Shown piece by piece: positions 35,413-44,818 of a stretch of 64,000 bases of DNA. This stretch comes from Chryseobacterium sp. 6424 (GTDB lineage: Bacteria; Bacteroidota; Bacteroidia; Flavobacteriales; Weeksellaceae): positions 930,001 to 994,000 of the forward strand of contig NZ_CP023540.1 in assembly GCF_003692615.1 (NCBI RefSeq), written 5' to 3'. A model generated the notes under the pieces. That model did not search any database. It was not told the DNA's origin and saw nothing but the letters and a program-made list of their open reading frames with translations. Position numbers and translations under genes: made by a program. Every line of letters starts with the position of its first letter. Positions within the stretch are counted from its first letter, which is position 1.

Positions 35413-35505
35413 TTAAACATCATTCAGCGAGTTAATGCCATCACGCAGAAGCTGGGCAATGCCTTCTTTCATTTTCTGCACCTGAGCGTGGGGATGCGAC
35501 GTGGC
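35413..35505 (-). pseudogene. Possible C-terminal remnant of a lost gene
   Basis: A 30-codon open stretch ends HAQVQKMKEGIAQLLRDGIN then SLNDV and a stop codon. It has the amphipathic, coding-like composition of a real C terminus but is cut off by an in-frame TAA upstream and has no start codon. It lies in the 331-bp gap between the SulP and acyl-CoA ligase genes. I do not recognise the parent family. Confidence 0.3.
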
Positions 35506-35610
35506 TTATCCTGAAGCGTTCTATGACTGAGAAAGAACGGGAGATTTATTAATTAGTATATCAAGTGATTTTGTCATCCATTTTAATTAATAATAGTCAT
35601 CATCACTTCA

Positions 35611-35635
35611 AAAAAAACACGGTCTGTAAACCGTG
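35611..35635 (-). terminator. Intrinsic terminator of the acyl-CoA ligase gene
   Basis: On the minus strand CACGGT/ACCGTG forms a 6-bp stem with a short loop followed by seven T. It begins 9 bp past the ligase stop codon. Confidence 0.85.
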
Positions 35636-35643
35636 CTTTCATT

Positions 35644-37428
35644 TTAGGCTTCGTGGCCATACATTTTGTTGTAAAGCTTGATGTACCGCTCTTTCAGTGC
35701 CTTTCTCTTTAGCTTCAGCGTGGGTGTTAATACGCCCTGTTCGATCGTCCAGGCTTCAGGCGTCAGCTCGAATTTCTTGATCTGCTCCCAGTTGCCAAGT
35801 TTGGTATTCAGATAATCGATTTCTTTTGCGATTCTTTCTCTAAGCTCTTTGCTATTAGCCATTTCAGCAGGTGTGGTACCGATGTTATAGCTTTTTCTTT
35901 CGGCCCAGTGACTGGCAAAATTAAAGTCGGGCTGTACAAGCGCGCATGGCATCTTCTCACCATCGCCTACGATCATAATTTGCTCTATGAATTTTGATGC
36001 TTTTGCCATATTTTCAATAACCTGTGGCGCCACATATTTCCCACCGGATGTTTTGAACATCTCTTTCTTACGGTCGGTGATGTGTAAATAACCCTCATCG
36101 TCAATATGGCCAATGTCACCAGTTTTGAAGTAGCCGTCTTCGGTAAAGGCCTCTTTGGTCATTTCCTCATTTCTGAAATAACCTTTGAAAACTGAAGGTC
36201 CTTTTACGGTAATTTCGCCGTCCTCCTGAATTTTAACATCAAGGTTTTCAAGTACGTGGCCCACCGTTCCGATTTTTATTTTACCGAAACTGTTCACCGA
36301 GATCACCGGGGAGGTTTCCGTAAGGCCATAACCTTCTAAAATTGGGATTCCGGCATTTTGGAACATTTTGTTTAGACGAGGCTGAAGGGCTGCGGAACCG
36401 GAAACCAGCGTGATGATATTGCCACCCAGTCCTTCGCGCCATTTGCTGAATACCAGTTTGTCTGCGATGATCTCTTGTAGTCCGCTGGGTTTGCCTATAT
36501 GTTGCTTGGCTTTATTCACGCCGAGTGCCCAGTGGAAGATCCTCGATTTCAGACCGCCTGCGCTGCTGCCTTTGTCGTAGATCTTGTCATATACCTTTTC
36601 GATAAGGCGTGGTACCACCGTCATGATATGCGGTTTTACCTCTTTGATGTTGTCCCCCATCTTGTCAATACTTTCCGCGAATGTGACCGAATAACCGTTG
36701 TATTGATAAAGATAGAAGAGCATCCGTTCGAAGATATGGCAGATGGGCAGGAAACTGAGGATTTTGATGTCGTTGTACTCCAAGCCTTTTACACGCGGAA
36801 TTCTGGAGTTGGACGCCAGTACGTTTGAGACAATATTTTGATGTGTCAGCATCACACCTTTTGGCCTTCCGGTGGTGCCAGATGTGTAGATGATGGTGGC
36901 CAGGTCTTCGGTATTGATGCTGTTGGCCAGGTCGGTCACTTCGGATTGGTTATCGTGGCTGTTCCCCAAATCCAGCACTTCATTCCAGTTAGCCGCTCCT
37001 TCCACCTGGTCAAAGGTGAAGATCCCCTGCAGGCTTGGTACGCTGGCTTTTATTTTAAGCACTTTTGCGAGCAAATCTGCATCCGAGACAAAACAGTACT
37101 TCACTTCCGCATTGTTAAAGATAAACTCATAATCTTCCGCTGAAATTGTAGGATACACGGGTACGGATACAGCGCCAATTTGCGAAATACCGAAATCCAT
37201 TACCGCCCATTCCGTACGGCTGTTAGTGGTAATAAGCGAGATTTTGTCGCCTGGTTTAATGCCGAGTTTCAGTAAACCACGTGAAATCCTGTTCCCTAAC
37301 TGGTGAAATTCCTGGGTAGAAGTTTTTTCCCAAACGCCATTGTATTTGGTTACAAACATATCCTCGCGAGGATATGTTTCAAGGGCATTTTGGGAAAAAT
37401 CAAAGATTCTCTTTATTGTCATAGTCAT
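35644..37428 (-). CDS. Long-chain acyl-CoA synthetase (AMP-forming, FadD15-like)
   Basis: A 594-residue AMP-binding enzyme that activates fatty acids to acyl-CoA. The P-loop TIIYTSGTTGRPKGVMLTH lies at about residues 178-196, the A5 motif GYGLTETSPVIS near 360, and the hinge YFKTGDIGHIDDEGYLHITD RKKE near 430. The large form with a C-terminal EQGVLTPTLKLKRKALKERY matches the FadD15/long-chain branch. It likely feeds beta-oxidation or phospholipid synthesis; the divergent acyl-CoA dehydrogenase could be a partner. Confidence 0.94.
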   Translation of the reverse strand: MTMTIKRIFDFSQNALETYPREDMFVTKYNGVWEKTSTQEFHQLGNRISRGLLKLGIKPGDKISLITTNSRTEWAVMDFGISQIGAVSVPVYPTISAEDYEFIFNNAEVKYCFVSDADLLAKVLKIKASVPSLQGIFTFDQVEGAANWNEVLDLGNSHDNQSEVTDLANSINTEDLATIIYTSGTTGRPKGVMLTHQNIVSNVLASNSRIPRVKGLEYNDIKILSFLPICHIFERMLFYLYQYNGYSVTFAESIDKMGDNIKEVKPHIMTVVPRLIEKVYDKIYDKGSSAGGLKSRIFHWALGVNKAKQHIGKPSGLQEIIADKLVFSKWREGLGGNIITLVSGSAALQPRLNKMFQNAGIPILEGYGLTETSPVISVNSFGKIKIGTVGHVLENLDVKIQEDGEITVKGPSVFKGYFRNEEMTKEAFTEDGYFKTGDIGHIDDEGYLHITDRKKEMFKTSGGKYVAPQVIENMAKASKFIEQIMIVGDGEKMPCALVQPDFNFASHWAERKSYNIGTTPAEMANSKELRERIAKEIDYLNTKLGNWEQIKKFELTPEAWTIEQGVLTPTLKLKRKALKERYIKLYNKMYGHEA

Positions 37429-37662
37429 TTATTTAGCTGGGTTTTGTTTTTAGAAAATTTAACCGGCGATAAATGTAAAAATATTATTTTTATTTTAAAC
37501 AACAAAAAAAGAAATGTGGTATCTGTTTGTCAATGAAATAATGGCCTTATTGTTAAATTATTTTCCTCTGGTAGTGTGTTTCGCTAATCTTTTAAACAAC
37601 TTTTGCCGGTTTTTGGTTTTTCAGAAAAATTGTAGATTTACAGACTAACAATTATATTTTTT

Positions 37663-38802
37663 ATGAATTTTAATTTATCTGAAGAACAATTGATGATTCA
37701 GCAGGCAGCAAGAGATTTCGCACAGAATGAACTTTTGCCGGGCGTTATAGAGAGAGACAATGAACAGAAGTTTCCGCACGAACAGGTGAAGAAAATGGGA
37801 GAACTCGGTTTTCTTGGGATGATGGTAGATCCGCGCTATGGCGGTGCCGGGATGGACAGCGTTTCCTACGTACTCGCCATGGAGGAGATTGCCAAGGTAG
37901 ATGCTTCCGCAGCCGTAGTGATGTCGGTAAACAACTCCCTGGTTTGCGCAGGTCTTGAAAAATACGCAAGCGAGGAGCAGAAAATGAAATACCTGAAACC
38001 ACTCGCTAGTGGTGAGGTGATTGGCGCATTCGCACTTTCTGAGCCGGAAGCCGGTTCTGATGCCACTTCACAGAAAACTACCGCTGTAGATATGGGTGAC
38101 CATTATCTGCTGAACGGTACCAAGAATTGGATTACCAACGGTGGAAACGCTACTTATTATATCGTGATCGCACAAACAGATCCTGAAAAAAAACACAAAG
38201 GCATCAACGCATTTATCGTAGAAAGAGGCTGGGAAGGTTTTGAAATTGGGCCAAAGGAAGATAAACTCGGTATCCGCGGAAGCGATACACATTCTTTACT
38301 TTTCACCGACGTAAAAGTACCGAAAGAAAACAGAATCGGGGCCGACGGTTTCGGGTTCAATTTTGCCATGGCGGTACTTAACGGTGGCCGTATCGGGATT
38401 GCCTCACAGGCATTAGGGATTGCTTCAGGCGCTTATGAACTGGCTTTGAAGTATGCGAAGACCAGAAAAGCGTTCCGTACAGAAATCATTAATCACCAGG
38501 CGATTGCCTTTAAATTAGCTGACATGGCTACGCAGATCACCGCGGCAAGAATGTTGTGCTATAAAGCTGCGACCGAGAAAGATGAAGGTAAGGACATCTC
38601 TGAAATCGGTGCGATGGCGAAACTCTACGCTTCACAAGTCGCGATGGATATTACTGTAGAAGCGGTACAGATACACGGTGGATATGGTTATGTAAAAGAA
38701 TATCATGTGGAAAGAATGATGCGTGATGCCAAGATCACCCAAATCTATGAAGGTACTTCAGAAATCCAGAAGATTGTAATTTCCCGAAGTATCGCCAAAT
38801 AA
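37663..38802 (+). CDS. Acyl-CoA dehydrogenase
   Basis: A 379-residue flavoprotein that oxidises acyl-CoA to enoyl-CoA. Family signatures are GAFALSEPEAGSDATSQKTT (residues about 125-144), KNWITNGG, the FAD-site QIHGGYGYVKEYHVERMMRD and the C-terminal ITQIYEGTSEIQKIVISR, with the catalytic Glu in YEGTSE. Length and motifs fit short/butyryl-chain type enzymes. It diverges from the acyl-CoA ligase gene; the 234-bp gap shows one weak -7-like TAGATTTA at 37633. Confidence 0.96.
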   Translation: MNFNLSEEQLMIQQAARDFAQNELLPGVIERDNEQKFPHEQVKKMGELGFLGMMVDPRYGGAGMDSVSYVLAMEEIAKVDASAAVVMSVNNSLVCAGLEKYASEEQKMKYLKPLASGEVIGAFALSEPEAGSDATSQKTTAVDMGDHYLLNGTKNWITNGGNATYYIVIAQTDPEKKHKGINAFIVERGWEGFEIGPKEDKLGIRGSDTHSLLFTDVKVPKENRIGADGFGFNFAMAVLNGGRIGIASQALGIASGAYELALKYAKTRKAFRTEIINHQAIAFKLADMATQITAARMLCYKAATEKDEGKDISEIGAMAKLYASQVAMDITVEAVQIHGGYGYVKEYHVERMMRDAKITQIYEGTSEIQKIVISRSIAK

Positions 38803-38820
38803 ACCACTTAATTATTCGCT

Positions 38821-39189
38821 ATGAAAAGATATCTGTGGATTACAATCGTTGCTGTACTGTTGCTGCTTATCGGCCTTGTGTATTACAAATACTATTTTGT
38901 ATTCGGTGAAGGCGTAAAATCCGGCGTACTGAATTATGCCGTGAAAAAAGGCAACCTTTTCAAGACCTATGAGGGCAAACTCATTCAGCAAGGTTTCGGC
39001 TCTAATCCCCGTACGGGCAGCCTGACGAGTTACGAATTCGAGTTTTCTATTGAAGACGAAGCCATCTTCAAACAGCTTGAAGTAAATAATGGCAAAACTT
39101 TCGACCTGCACTATAAAGAATATCATGGCGTACTGCCATGGCGCGGCAATACCCGCTATGTCGTCGACCGCGTAGTGAATATGAAGTAA
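38821..39189 (+). CDS. Small membrane-anchored protein of unknown function
   Basis: A 122-residue protein with one N-terminal membrane helix (residues 5-25) and a soluble domain containing KSGVLNYAVKKGNLFKTYEG and RYVVDRVVNMK. It recurs widely in Bacteroidota, sometimes under a misleading dehydrogenase name; nothing in it supports an enzyme. It starts 18 bp after the acyl-CoA dehydrogenase stop and shares its terminator, so the two are probably co-transcribed. Confidence 0.75.
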   Translation: MKRYLWITIVAVLLLLIGLVYYKYYFVFGEGVKSGVLNYAVKKGNLFKTYEGKLIQQGFGSNPRTGSLTSYEFEFSIEDEAIFKQLEVNNGKTFDLHYKEYHGVLPWRGNTRYVVDRVVNMK

Positions 39190-39194
39190 GAATG

Positions 39195-39225
39195 AAGCCT
39201 CCCGCCATGCAATGGGAGGCTTTTT
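39195..39225 (+). terminator. Intrinsic terminator
   Basis: AAGCCTCCC pairs with GGGAGGCTT across a 10-nt loop and is followed by T residues, 5 bp after the stop codon of the small membrane protein gene. It also faces the end of the convergent DUF4349 gene. Confidence 0.9.
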
Positions 39226-39227
39226 AG

Positions 39228-40346
39228 TTATTTCTTTGGCAGATATTTACTGTAATCACTGTCGGGTGTCGTATGATTCTGTTGATCCCCCAACGGTTCT
39301 GTAGAAGTTTGGTTTTCTGTCGGATATTCCTCAGTTTGAAGCTGTGGTGTTTGCTGCTCGTGCATTTCGCGTGCTTTTTTCTTTTTATTTCTGCTGATGA
39401 AATACCATACAGTTGCTCCGATTAAAAAGAGTGGCCAGAACGGTAACAGAAATATAAACGTTTTTTCAAGATAATCCAGGCCTTTCAAGAACGCCCCTTT
39501 GGCACCGGTCGCCTCGCCTTCAGATTCATCAGGGTTTTGAGCAAAATTATCCTGCTGAAGCAATGTTACCTCCACCTCGCAGATTTGTGAAGCATCATAA
39601 TCACGGCCTTCGGAAGCCATACTTTTTGACTGTATGTCCCCAAGATTTCCCGATAGATCGTTCACTAACTGATCGAAATACGATAACGGAACACGCGCCG
39701 TGTAATATTCACGTTTAATCCCCTCGTTCTGACTAAAATTCTCATCGACGAGTTCTGCGTTGTTTTCCCTTATTTTTTGCCTTAACAAAGTTTTTGAGGC
39801 AGATAAATCATCTACGGCAATTTCAAGGCGGGCGGTTTTCACCAGAGGGTCTCGCGTGGCCGTTACTGTCGGTGTAGTATTTTCGGTTGGGTCGGTTTCT
39901 GCGTTGGGTGATGTGGCTTCTGTTTGTTTCTTAGTTTGGTTCAGTATTTTATCAGCAGCACCGCTTAAGACTTTCAAGGCGTTCTCTCCTTTGCTCAGCG
40001 CGTTATTGGCAGAATCCAGGGTTTTTGCGACCTCTGTTCCTACGACGACATTGCGCGTGATTTTCTCAATTTTTTTATTGATCGAATCCAATCCCCAACC
40101 ACTCGATTTTACGGTACTGTCGATGGTTTTTTTCTGTTTTTCAATTTCAGGAAGGATGACTTTTTTCGTAATGCCTTCCGTGTCGGTAATCGTTTTTGAA
40201 ATAGAGTCGAGGGTTTTGATACCATTATTGGCTTTAGTAAAAAGACTGTCGGCTTTCTTTATATTATCGGTAGTTTGCTGTACAGTGCTTTTGTCGCAAG
40301 ACAGCAACAGCATTGCCGAAAGTAGGGGAGCTAAAAAATTCTTCAT
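39228..40346 (-). CDS. DUF4349 domain lipoprotein
   Basis: A 372-residue envelope protein. The N-terminal lipoprotein signal ends at LLLSCDKS. A long helical region (about 25-140) rich in Lys, Thr and Asn has coiled-coil character. The DUF4349 domain (about 165-265; KTARLEIAVDDLSASKTLL and YYTARVPLSYFDQLVNDL) follows, then a single membrane helix (LPFWPLFLIGATVWYFIS, about 295-315) and a polar tail. Function is unknown; DUF4349 proteins are predicted membrane-associated. It is monocistronic. Confidence 0.85.
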   Translation of the reverse strand: MKNFLAPLLSAMLLLSCDKSTVQQTTDNIKKADSLFTKANNGIKTLDSISKTITDTEGITKKVILPEIEKQKKTIDSTVKSSGWGLDSINKKIEKITRNVVVGTEVAKTLDSANNALSKGENALKVLSGAADKILNQTKKQTEATSPNAETDPTENTTPTVTATRDPLVKTARLEIAVDDLSASKTLLRQKIRENNAELVDENFSQNEGIKREYYTARVPLSYFDQLVNDLSGNLGDIQSKSMASEGRDYDASQICEVEVTLLQQDNFAQNPDESEGEATGAKGAFLKGLDYLEKTFIFLLPFWPLFLIGATVWYFISRNKKKKAREMHEQQTPQLQTEEYPTENQTSTEPLGDQQNHTTPDSDYSKYLPKK

Positions 40347-40462
40347 AAGTTGTTTTTGTTTTATAACGCAGCTACTTCATCAAATGGTGTTCCTTTAAAA
40401 GCTATCATTAATGAATACAATTGATAATCAATTTATTGTAAAATTATTTGCTGGTGTTTTAC

Positions 40463-40491
40463 AAAAAAATCTCCAGCCTGGCTGAAGATTT
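40463..40491 (-). terminator. Intrinsic terminator of prfC
   Basis: On the minus strand AAATCTTCAG-CCAGG-CTGGAGATTT forms a 10-bp stem with one wobble pair and is followed by T residues, 9 bp after the prfC stop codon. Confidence 0.85.
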
Positions 40492-40499
40492 AATATTGA

Positions 40500-42098
40500 T
40501 TATAGGTTTTTCCGGAATTCGCTGATGAAATGTAACTTCACGTTCGGGAATTTTTCCTGTGTCATGTGTATCGTAAACGATGAATCTGCCAGGAAGACGA
40601 GTTGCCCGTATTTGTCGCGCGCCATGAATCTTTGTTTAAGTCGCGCAAACTCTTTGAATTCCTCTGATTTCTCATCGGCTTCAATCCAGCATGCTTTGTG
40701 GATCGAAAGCGGTTCATACGTACACTTTGCGCCATATTCATGCTCCAGGCGGTACTGGATCACCTCGTATTGCAGCGCACCTACGGTCCCGATGATCTTA
40801 CGGTTGTTCATCTCTAACGTAAACAGCTGTGCTACCCCCTCATCCATCAGTTGGTCTATTCCTTTGGCAAGTTGCTTGGCCTTCAGCGGATCATCATTGT
40901 TAATGTATCGGAAATGTTCCGGCGAGAAGCTTGGGATGCCTTTGAAACTGATTTTTTCCCCGGCCGTCAGCGTATCACCGATGCGGAAGTTGCCGGTATC
41001 GTGCAGTCCTACGATGTCACCCGGATAGCTTTCGTCAACCACTTCTTTTTTATCGGCAAAAAATGCGTTGGGAGAAGAGAATTTCATCTTTTTATTATCC
41101 CTAACCAGCAGGTAGTTTTCATTTCTTTTGAATGTACCCGATACAATCTTAACAAACGCCAGACGGTCACGGTGTTTGGGATCCATATTCGCATGGATTT
41201 TGAAAACAAAGCCCGTAAAATCCTTCTCTTCGGGTTTTACAAGGCGGGTTTCGCTTTCTTTGGGCTGTGGTTTTGGTGCAATGTCGATGAAGGCGTCAAG
41301 CAATTCGCGTACACCGAAATTATTAAGAGCTGAACCAAAGAAGACTGGTTGCAGGTCGCCCTTCATATAATCTTCGCGGTTAAACGCTGGGTACACAGAC
41401 TGTACAAGTTCTACCTCTTCACGAAGAGTGGCTGCTGCTTTTTCACCAATTACCTCATCAATCTTAGCATCGCTGAGGTCATCAAATTTGATGGTTTCGC
41501 CTACTTTCTGTTTTTTTTCTTCAAGGAAGAGTTGGATGTTATTTTCCCAGATATTGTAAATTCCCTGAAAGTCGCTACCCATACCGATTGGCAGTGAGAG
41601 CGGACACACGGTGAGGCCCAGTTTCTGTTCTACCTCATCCAGAAGGTCGAAGGCATCCTTACCTTCACGGTCCAATTTGTTGATGAAAACCAGCATCGGG
41701 ATGTTACGCATGCGGCATACCTGCACGAGTTTTTCGGTTTGTTCCTCAACCCCTTTTGCCACGTCGATCACTACGATGACGGAATCTACGGCGGTTAAGG
41801 TCCGGTAAGTGTCTTCAGCAAAATCTTTGTGCCCGGGTGTATCAAGGATGTTGATTTTGTGATCTCTGTATTCAAATGCAAGTACAGAAGTGGCTACGGA
41901 AATACCACGCTGCCGCTCGATTTCCATAAAGTCGGAGGTGGCCCCTTTCTTTATTTTATTTGATTTTACGGCGCCCGCTTCCTGTATGGCCCCACCGAAA
42001 AGCAGCAATTTCTCTGTAAGGGTGGTTTTTCCCGCATCGGGGTGCGAGATGATTCCGAAGGTTTTACGCCTTTCTATTTCTTTGAGGAGTGTTGACAT
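40500..42098 (-). CDS. prfC: Peptide chain release factor 3
   Basis: A 532-residue GTPase that recycles RF1/RF2 from the ribosome after termination. G1 is GIISHPDAGKTTLTEKLLLF, G2 RQRGISVATSV, G3 ILDTPGHKDFAEDT, G4 FINKLDREG; the C-terminal domains include FTLEMNNRKIIGTVGALQYEV. The frame extends 25 codons upstream, but MSTLLKEIERRKTFGI is the family's N terminus. Length is normal. It is divergent from the CPBP protease gene. Confidence 0.97.
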   Translation of the reverse strand: MSTLLKEIERRKTFGIISHPDAGKTTLTEKLLLFGGAIQEAGAVKSNKIKKGATSDFMEIERQRGISVATSVLAFEYRDHKINILDTPGHKDFAEDTYRTLTAVDSVIVVIDVAKGVEEQTEKLVQVCRMRNIPMLVFINKLDREGKDAFDLLDEVEQKLGLTVCPLSLPIGMGSDFQGIYNIWENNIQLFLEEKKQKVGETIKFDDLSDAKIDEVIGEKAAATLREEVELVQSVYPAFNREDYMKGDLQPVFFGSALNNFGVRELLDAFIDIAPKPQPKESETRLVKPEEKDFTGFVFKIHANMDPKHRDRLAFVKIVSGTFKRNENYLLVRDNKKMKFSSPNAFFADKKEVVDESYPGDIVGLHDTGNFRIGDTLTAGEKISFKGIPSFSPEHFRYINNDDPLKAKQLAKGIDQLMDEGVAQLFTLEMNNRKIIGTVGALQYEVIQYRLEHEYGAKCTYEPLSIHKACWIEADEKSEEFKEFARLKQRFMARDKYGQLVFLADSSFTIHMTQEKFPNVKLHFISEFRKNL

Positions 42099-42189
42099 AA
42101 TTATTTTTAGCAGTTGCAAAAATCGTGTTTTTTTACCGAAAATGAAAACCGGATTATAAGCCGCGCTCATCACTTCAGCCTTTTTAAAT

Positions 42190-42197
42190 TATATTTG
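42190..42197 (+). promoter_or_regulatory. -7 promoter element for the CPBP gene
   Basis: TATATTTG matches TAnnTTTG and ends 13 bp upstream of the ATG. There is no clear TTG at the -33 position. Confidence 0.5.
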
Positions 42198-42210
42198 CTG
42201 TAAATTACCT

Positions 42211-43059
42211 ATGGATATGCAAAAACAGCCTTCGGCCTCTCATTTTACTTTCGATTGGATGGGGGCGCTGGTCCTTATTGGCGGTATGTTTGCCGGTACG
42301 ATGCTGGTAGCTGTGCTGAATACTTTGTCTATTTTTTTGTTTAACAGAAACTTTCAGTACGAGGATTTTTACCTGATTATCGCCAATGTCGCAGGATTCT
42401 TAACCGCGATCTTCGCTTTTGATCATCTGATTGTAAGGCCACAAACTGGCCAGAAACTAAATTTTAATGTATCCGCTGCCAGCTTTTCGACTTATCTGCT
42501 GGTGTTCCCTATGATGTTTGGTATGATGCTGATCGCAGAATTTATTTCATCAAAAATCCCTACAACCGGAGCGTTTTTTGGGCCGTCTTATGAATTTTTC
42601 ACTGAATTAATGGCTCAAATGACCAAGGATGAGGCCACCCTTATCGTACTCGCGGTGATTATGGCGCCACTTTTCGAAGAGATCATATTCCGGGGCATTA
42701 TCCTTAAAGGGCTTATCAACAAAGGCATGAGACCTTTAATTGCCATCTTGCTTTCCTCATTAGCATTTGGTATAGTGCATGGTAACCCATGGCAGTTTGC
42801 TGGCGCCGTGCTTTTGGGCAGTGTGCTTGGCTTGGTATATTATAAGACCAAAACGCTGCTGTTGCCCATTTTACTGCATGCTTTTAATAACTTTTGTTCC
42901 GCATTGCTGATCTTTTATGCCGATACAGAAAGTTTTGCCGAAACCTTTAAGATATCAGAATATCTGCTACTCGCAGCTGGTGTGTCTCTATTTGGTTTTA
43001 CCTATTATCTGTTCAGCAAGAAATTCAGTACTCCTGATTCCGAACCTAATCAATTATAA
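42211..43059 (+). CDS. CPBP family intramembrane glutamic endopeptidase
   Basis: A 282-residue protein with about eight membrane helices and the three CPBP (Abi/Rce1-like) motifs: FEEIIFRGII (EExxxR, about residue 150), FGIVHGN with its His (about 190) and LLHAFNNF (HxxxN, about 230). The family cleaves or processes membrane-associated peptides; targets here are unknown. It is followed after 6 bp by rdgB, so the two are likely co-transcribed. Confidence 0.92.
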   Translation: MDMQKQPSASHFTFDWMGALVLIGGMFAGTMLVAVLNTLSIFLFNRNFQYEDFYLIIANVAGFLTAIFAFDHLIVRPQTGQKLNFNVSAASFSTYLLVFPMMFGMMLIAEFISSKIPTTGAFFGPSYEFFTELMAQMTKDEATLIVLAVIMAPLFEEIIFRGIILKGLINKGMRPLIAILLSSLAFGIVHGNPWQFAGAVLLGSVLGLVYYKTKTLLLPILLHAFNNFCSALLIFYADTESFAETFKISEYLLLAAGVSLFGFTYYLFSKKFSTPDSEPNQL

Positions 43060-43065
43060 ATAAAA

Positions 43066-43641
43066 ATGGCTAAAGAACTGTTGATCGCAACACATAACCA
43101 ACACAAGAAAGAAGAAATACAGCAGATTTTAGGGACTGATTTTACTGTAAAGTCGCTCACTGATTATGATTTGCATGAAGAGATCATAGAAGACGGCGAA
43201 TCGTTTCATGCCAACGCCCTCATCAAGGCGCAGTATTGTTACGAAAAAACGGGGCAGCCGAGCATTGGTGACGATTCCGGACTTGTTGTGGAAGCGTTGG
43301 ACGGCCGGCCTGGCATCTATTCTGCACGGTATGCCGGGGACCATGATTTTGCAAAAAATATGGCCAAGGTGTTAGATGAACTTGGCGATACCGAAAACCG
43401 CACGGCTTATTTTGTAACCGTGTTGTGCCTGGTAAACCAAAATGGCGTCCAGTACTTCGAGGGACGTGTGTACGGAACACTTACGAAAGACATCCGTGGG
43501 GAAAAAGGTTTTGGTTACGATCCTATCTTTATCGCAGATGGGGAATCGGTAACGTTCGCTGAAATGAAACCGGAGGATAAAAACCGCATCAGCCACCGCA
43601 GCCAGGCACTTGCAAAGCTTTTGGCTTTTCTCCAACAATAA
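43066..43641 (+). CDS. rdgB: Non-canonical purine NTP pyrophosphatase (RdgB/HAM1)
   Basis: A 191-residue enzyme that removes dITP, ITP and XTP from nucleotide pools. Motifs are LLIATHNQHKKEEI at the N terminus, GDDSGLVVEALDGRPGIYSARYAG in the centre (positions about 66-89, with the catalytic Asp) and GEKGFGYDPIFI followed by the C-terminal ISHRSQALAKL. Length is typical. It lies immediately downstream of the CPBP gene. Confidence 0.97.
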   Translation: MAKELLIATHNQHKKEEIQQILGTDFTVKSLTDYDLHEEIIEDGESFHANALIKAQYCYEKTGQPSIGDDSGLVVEALDGRPGIYSARYAGDHDFAKNMAKVLDELGDTENRTAYFVTVLCLVNQNGVQYFEGRVYGTLTKDIRGEKGFGYDPIFIADGESVTFAEMKPEDKNRISHRSQALAKLLAFLQQ

Positions 43642-43715
43642 TGTCAACCCACATTTCGGGCAGTCACTGGTAGCGTAAACCTATTTTACACGCCAAAGAT
43701 TTCGCTGAAAAAGTG

Positions 43716-43723
43716 TACTTTTG
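43716..43723 (+). promoter_or_regulatory. -7 promoter element for pheS
   Basis: TACTTTTG matches TAnnTTTG and lies 22 bp upstream of the pheS ATG. No -33 TTG at the proper spacing. Confidence 0.5.
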
Positions 43724-43745
43724 CCACTCGATATATTAAGAAACG

Positions 43746-44756
43746 ATGTTAGAAAAAATTGATGATTTGCTGCTGCAGGTAGGAGCTTTCAATACTACCG
43801 ATAAAGAAGAGATCGAGCAGTTCCGTATCCGGTTTAACGGAAAAAAAGGGATTCTGAACGATATTTTTGCGCAGTTCAAGACTGTGCCTAATGACCAGAA
43901 AAAGGCTTTCGGACAGAAAATCAACACCCTGAAACAAGCCGTGGAAGAAAAGCTGGAAACCCTAAAGTCAGCTTCTGCCTCTGCGTTTATTATTGAGAAG
44001 GAAGACCTTACACGTCCCGGTTTCCCCTCAGAATTAGGAACGCGCCATCCGATAAATATCGTGAAGAATAAAATCATCGATATTTTTAAATCCATTGGTT
44101 TCGCTGTAGCCGACGGCCCAGAGATCGAGGACGACTGGCACAACTTTACCGCGCTTAACCTACCGGAATATCACCCCGCAAGAGATATGCAGGATACTTT
44201 TTTCATTGAAACCCATCCTGATGTGCTGCTTCGTACGCATACCTCTTCGGTGCAAATCCGTTATATGGAAGAAAACCAGCCACCGATGCGGATTCTTTCC
44301 CCAGGCCGGGTTTTCCGTAATGAGGCTATTTCATCGCGCTCGCACTGTATTTTCCATCAGATCGAAGGACTGTATATTGATGAGCATGTGAGTTTTGCGG
44401 ACCTGAAGCAAACCATACAGTATTTCACCACCGAACTTTTCGGTAAGTCTAAGATTAGGATGCGACCTTCTTACTTTCCGTTTACAGAACCAAGTGCCGA
44501 GGTAGATGTATATTGGGGCCTGAACTCTGAAACCGATTACCGAATCACCAAAGGCACCGGCTGGCTTGAGATTATGGGTTGCGGAATGGTAGATCCCGCG
44601 GTTTTACAGAACGTAAACATTGACGCTGATAAATATTCGGGTTATGCGTTCGGGATGGGGATTGAGCGTATTGTGATGCTCTTGTACCAAATGAGCGACA
44701 TCCGTATGTTCTTCGAGAATGATAAAAGGATGCTGTCGCAGTTTCGCTCACTATAG
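43746..44756 (+). CDS. pheS: Phenylalanine-tRNA ligase alpha subunit
   Basis: A 336-residue class II synthetase catalytic subunit. The N-terminal coiled coil covers about residues 1-90. Motif 2 is RVFRNEAISSRSHCIFHQIEG, motif 3 YAFGMGIERIVMLLY, and the Phe-binding region ends MFFENDKRMLSQF. The partner pheT is not in the window, as is usual in flavobacteria. It is monocistronic with its own promoter element and terminator. Confidence 0.98.
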   Translation: MLEKIDDLLLQVGAFNTTDKEEIEQFRIRFNGKKGILNDIFAQFKTVPNDQKKAFGQKINTLKQAVEEKLETLKSASASAFIIEKEDLTRPGFPSELGTRHPINIVKNKIIDIFKSIGFAVADGPEIEDDWHNFTALNLPEYHPARDMQDTFFIETHPDVLLRTHTSSVQIRYMEENQPPMRILSPGRVFRNEAISSRSHCIFHQIEGLYIDEHVSFADLKQTIQYFTTELFGKSKIRMRPSYFPFTEPSAEVDVYWGLNSETDYRITKGTGWLEIMGCGMVDPAVLQNVNIDADKYSGYAFGMGIERIVMLLYQMSDIRMFFENDKRMLSQFRSL

Positions 44757-44768
44757 ATTTTTCATTTC

Positions 44769-44802
44769 AAACCTATAAGGTTTTTTAAAACCTTATAGGT
44801 TT
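44769..44802. terminator. Bidirectional terminator between pheS and the DUF5916 gene
   Basis: A perfect 16-bp inverted repeat, AAACCTATAAGGTTTT and its complement, with a 2-nt centre (effectively a 4-nt loop). It lies in the 62-bp gap between two convergent stop codons. Confidence 0.85.
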
Positions 44803-44818
44803 AATAAGTTTATTCAGC

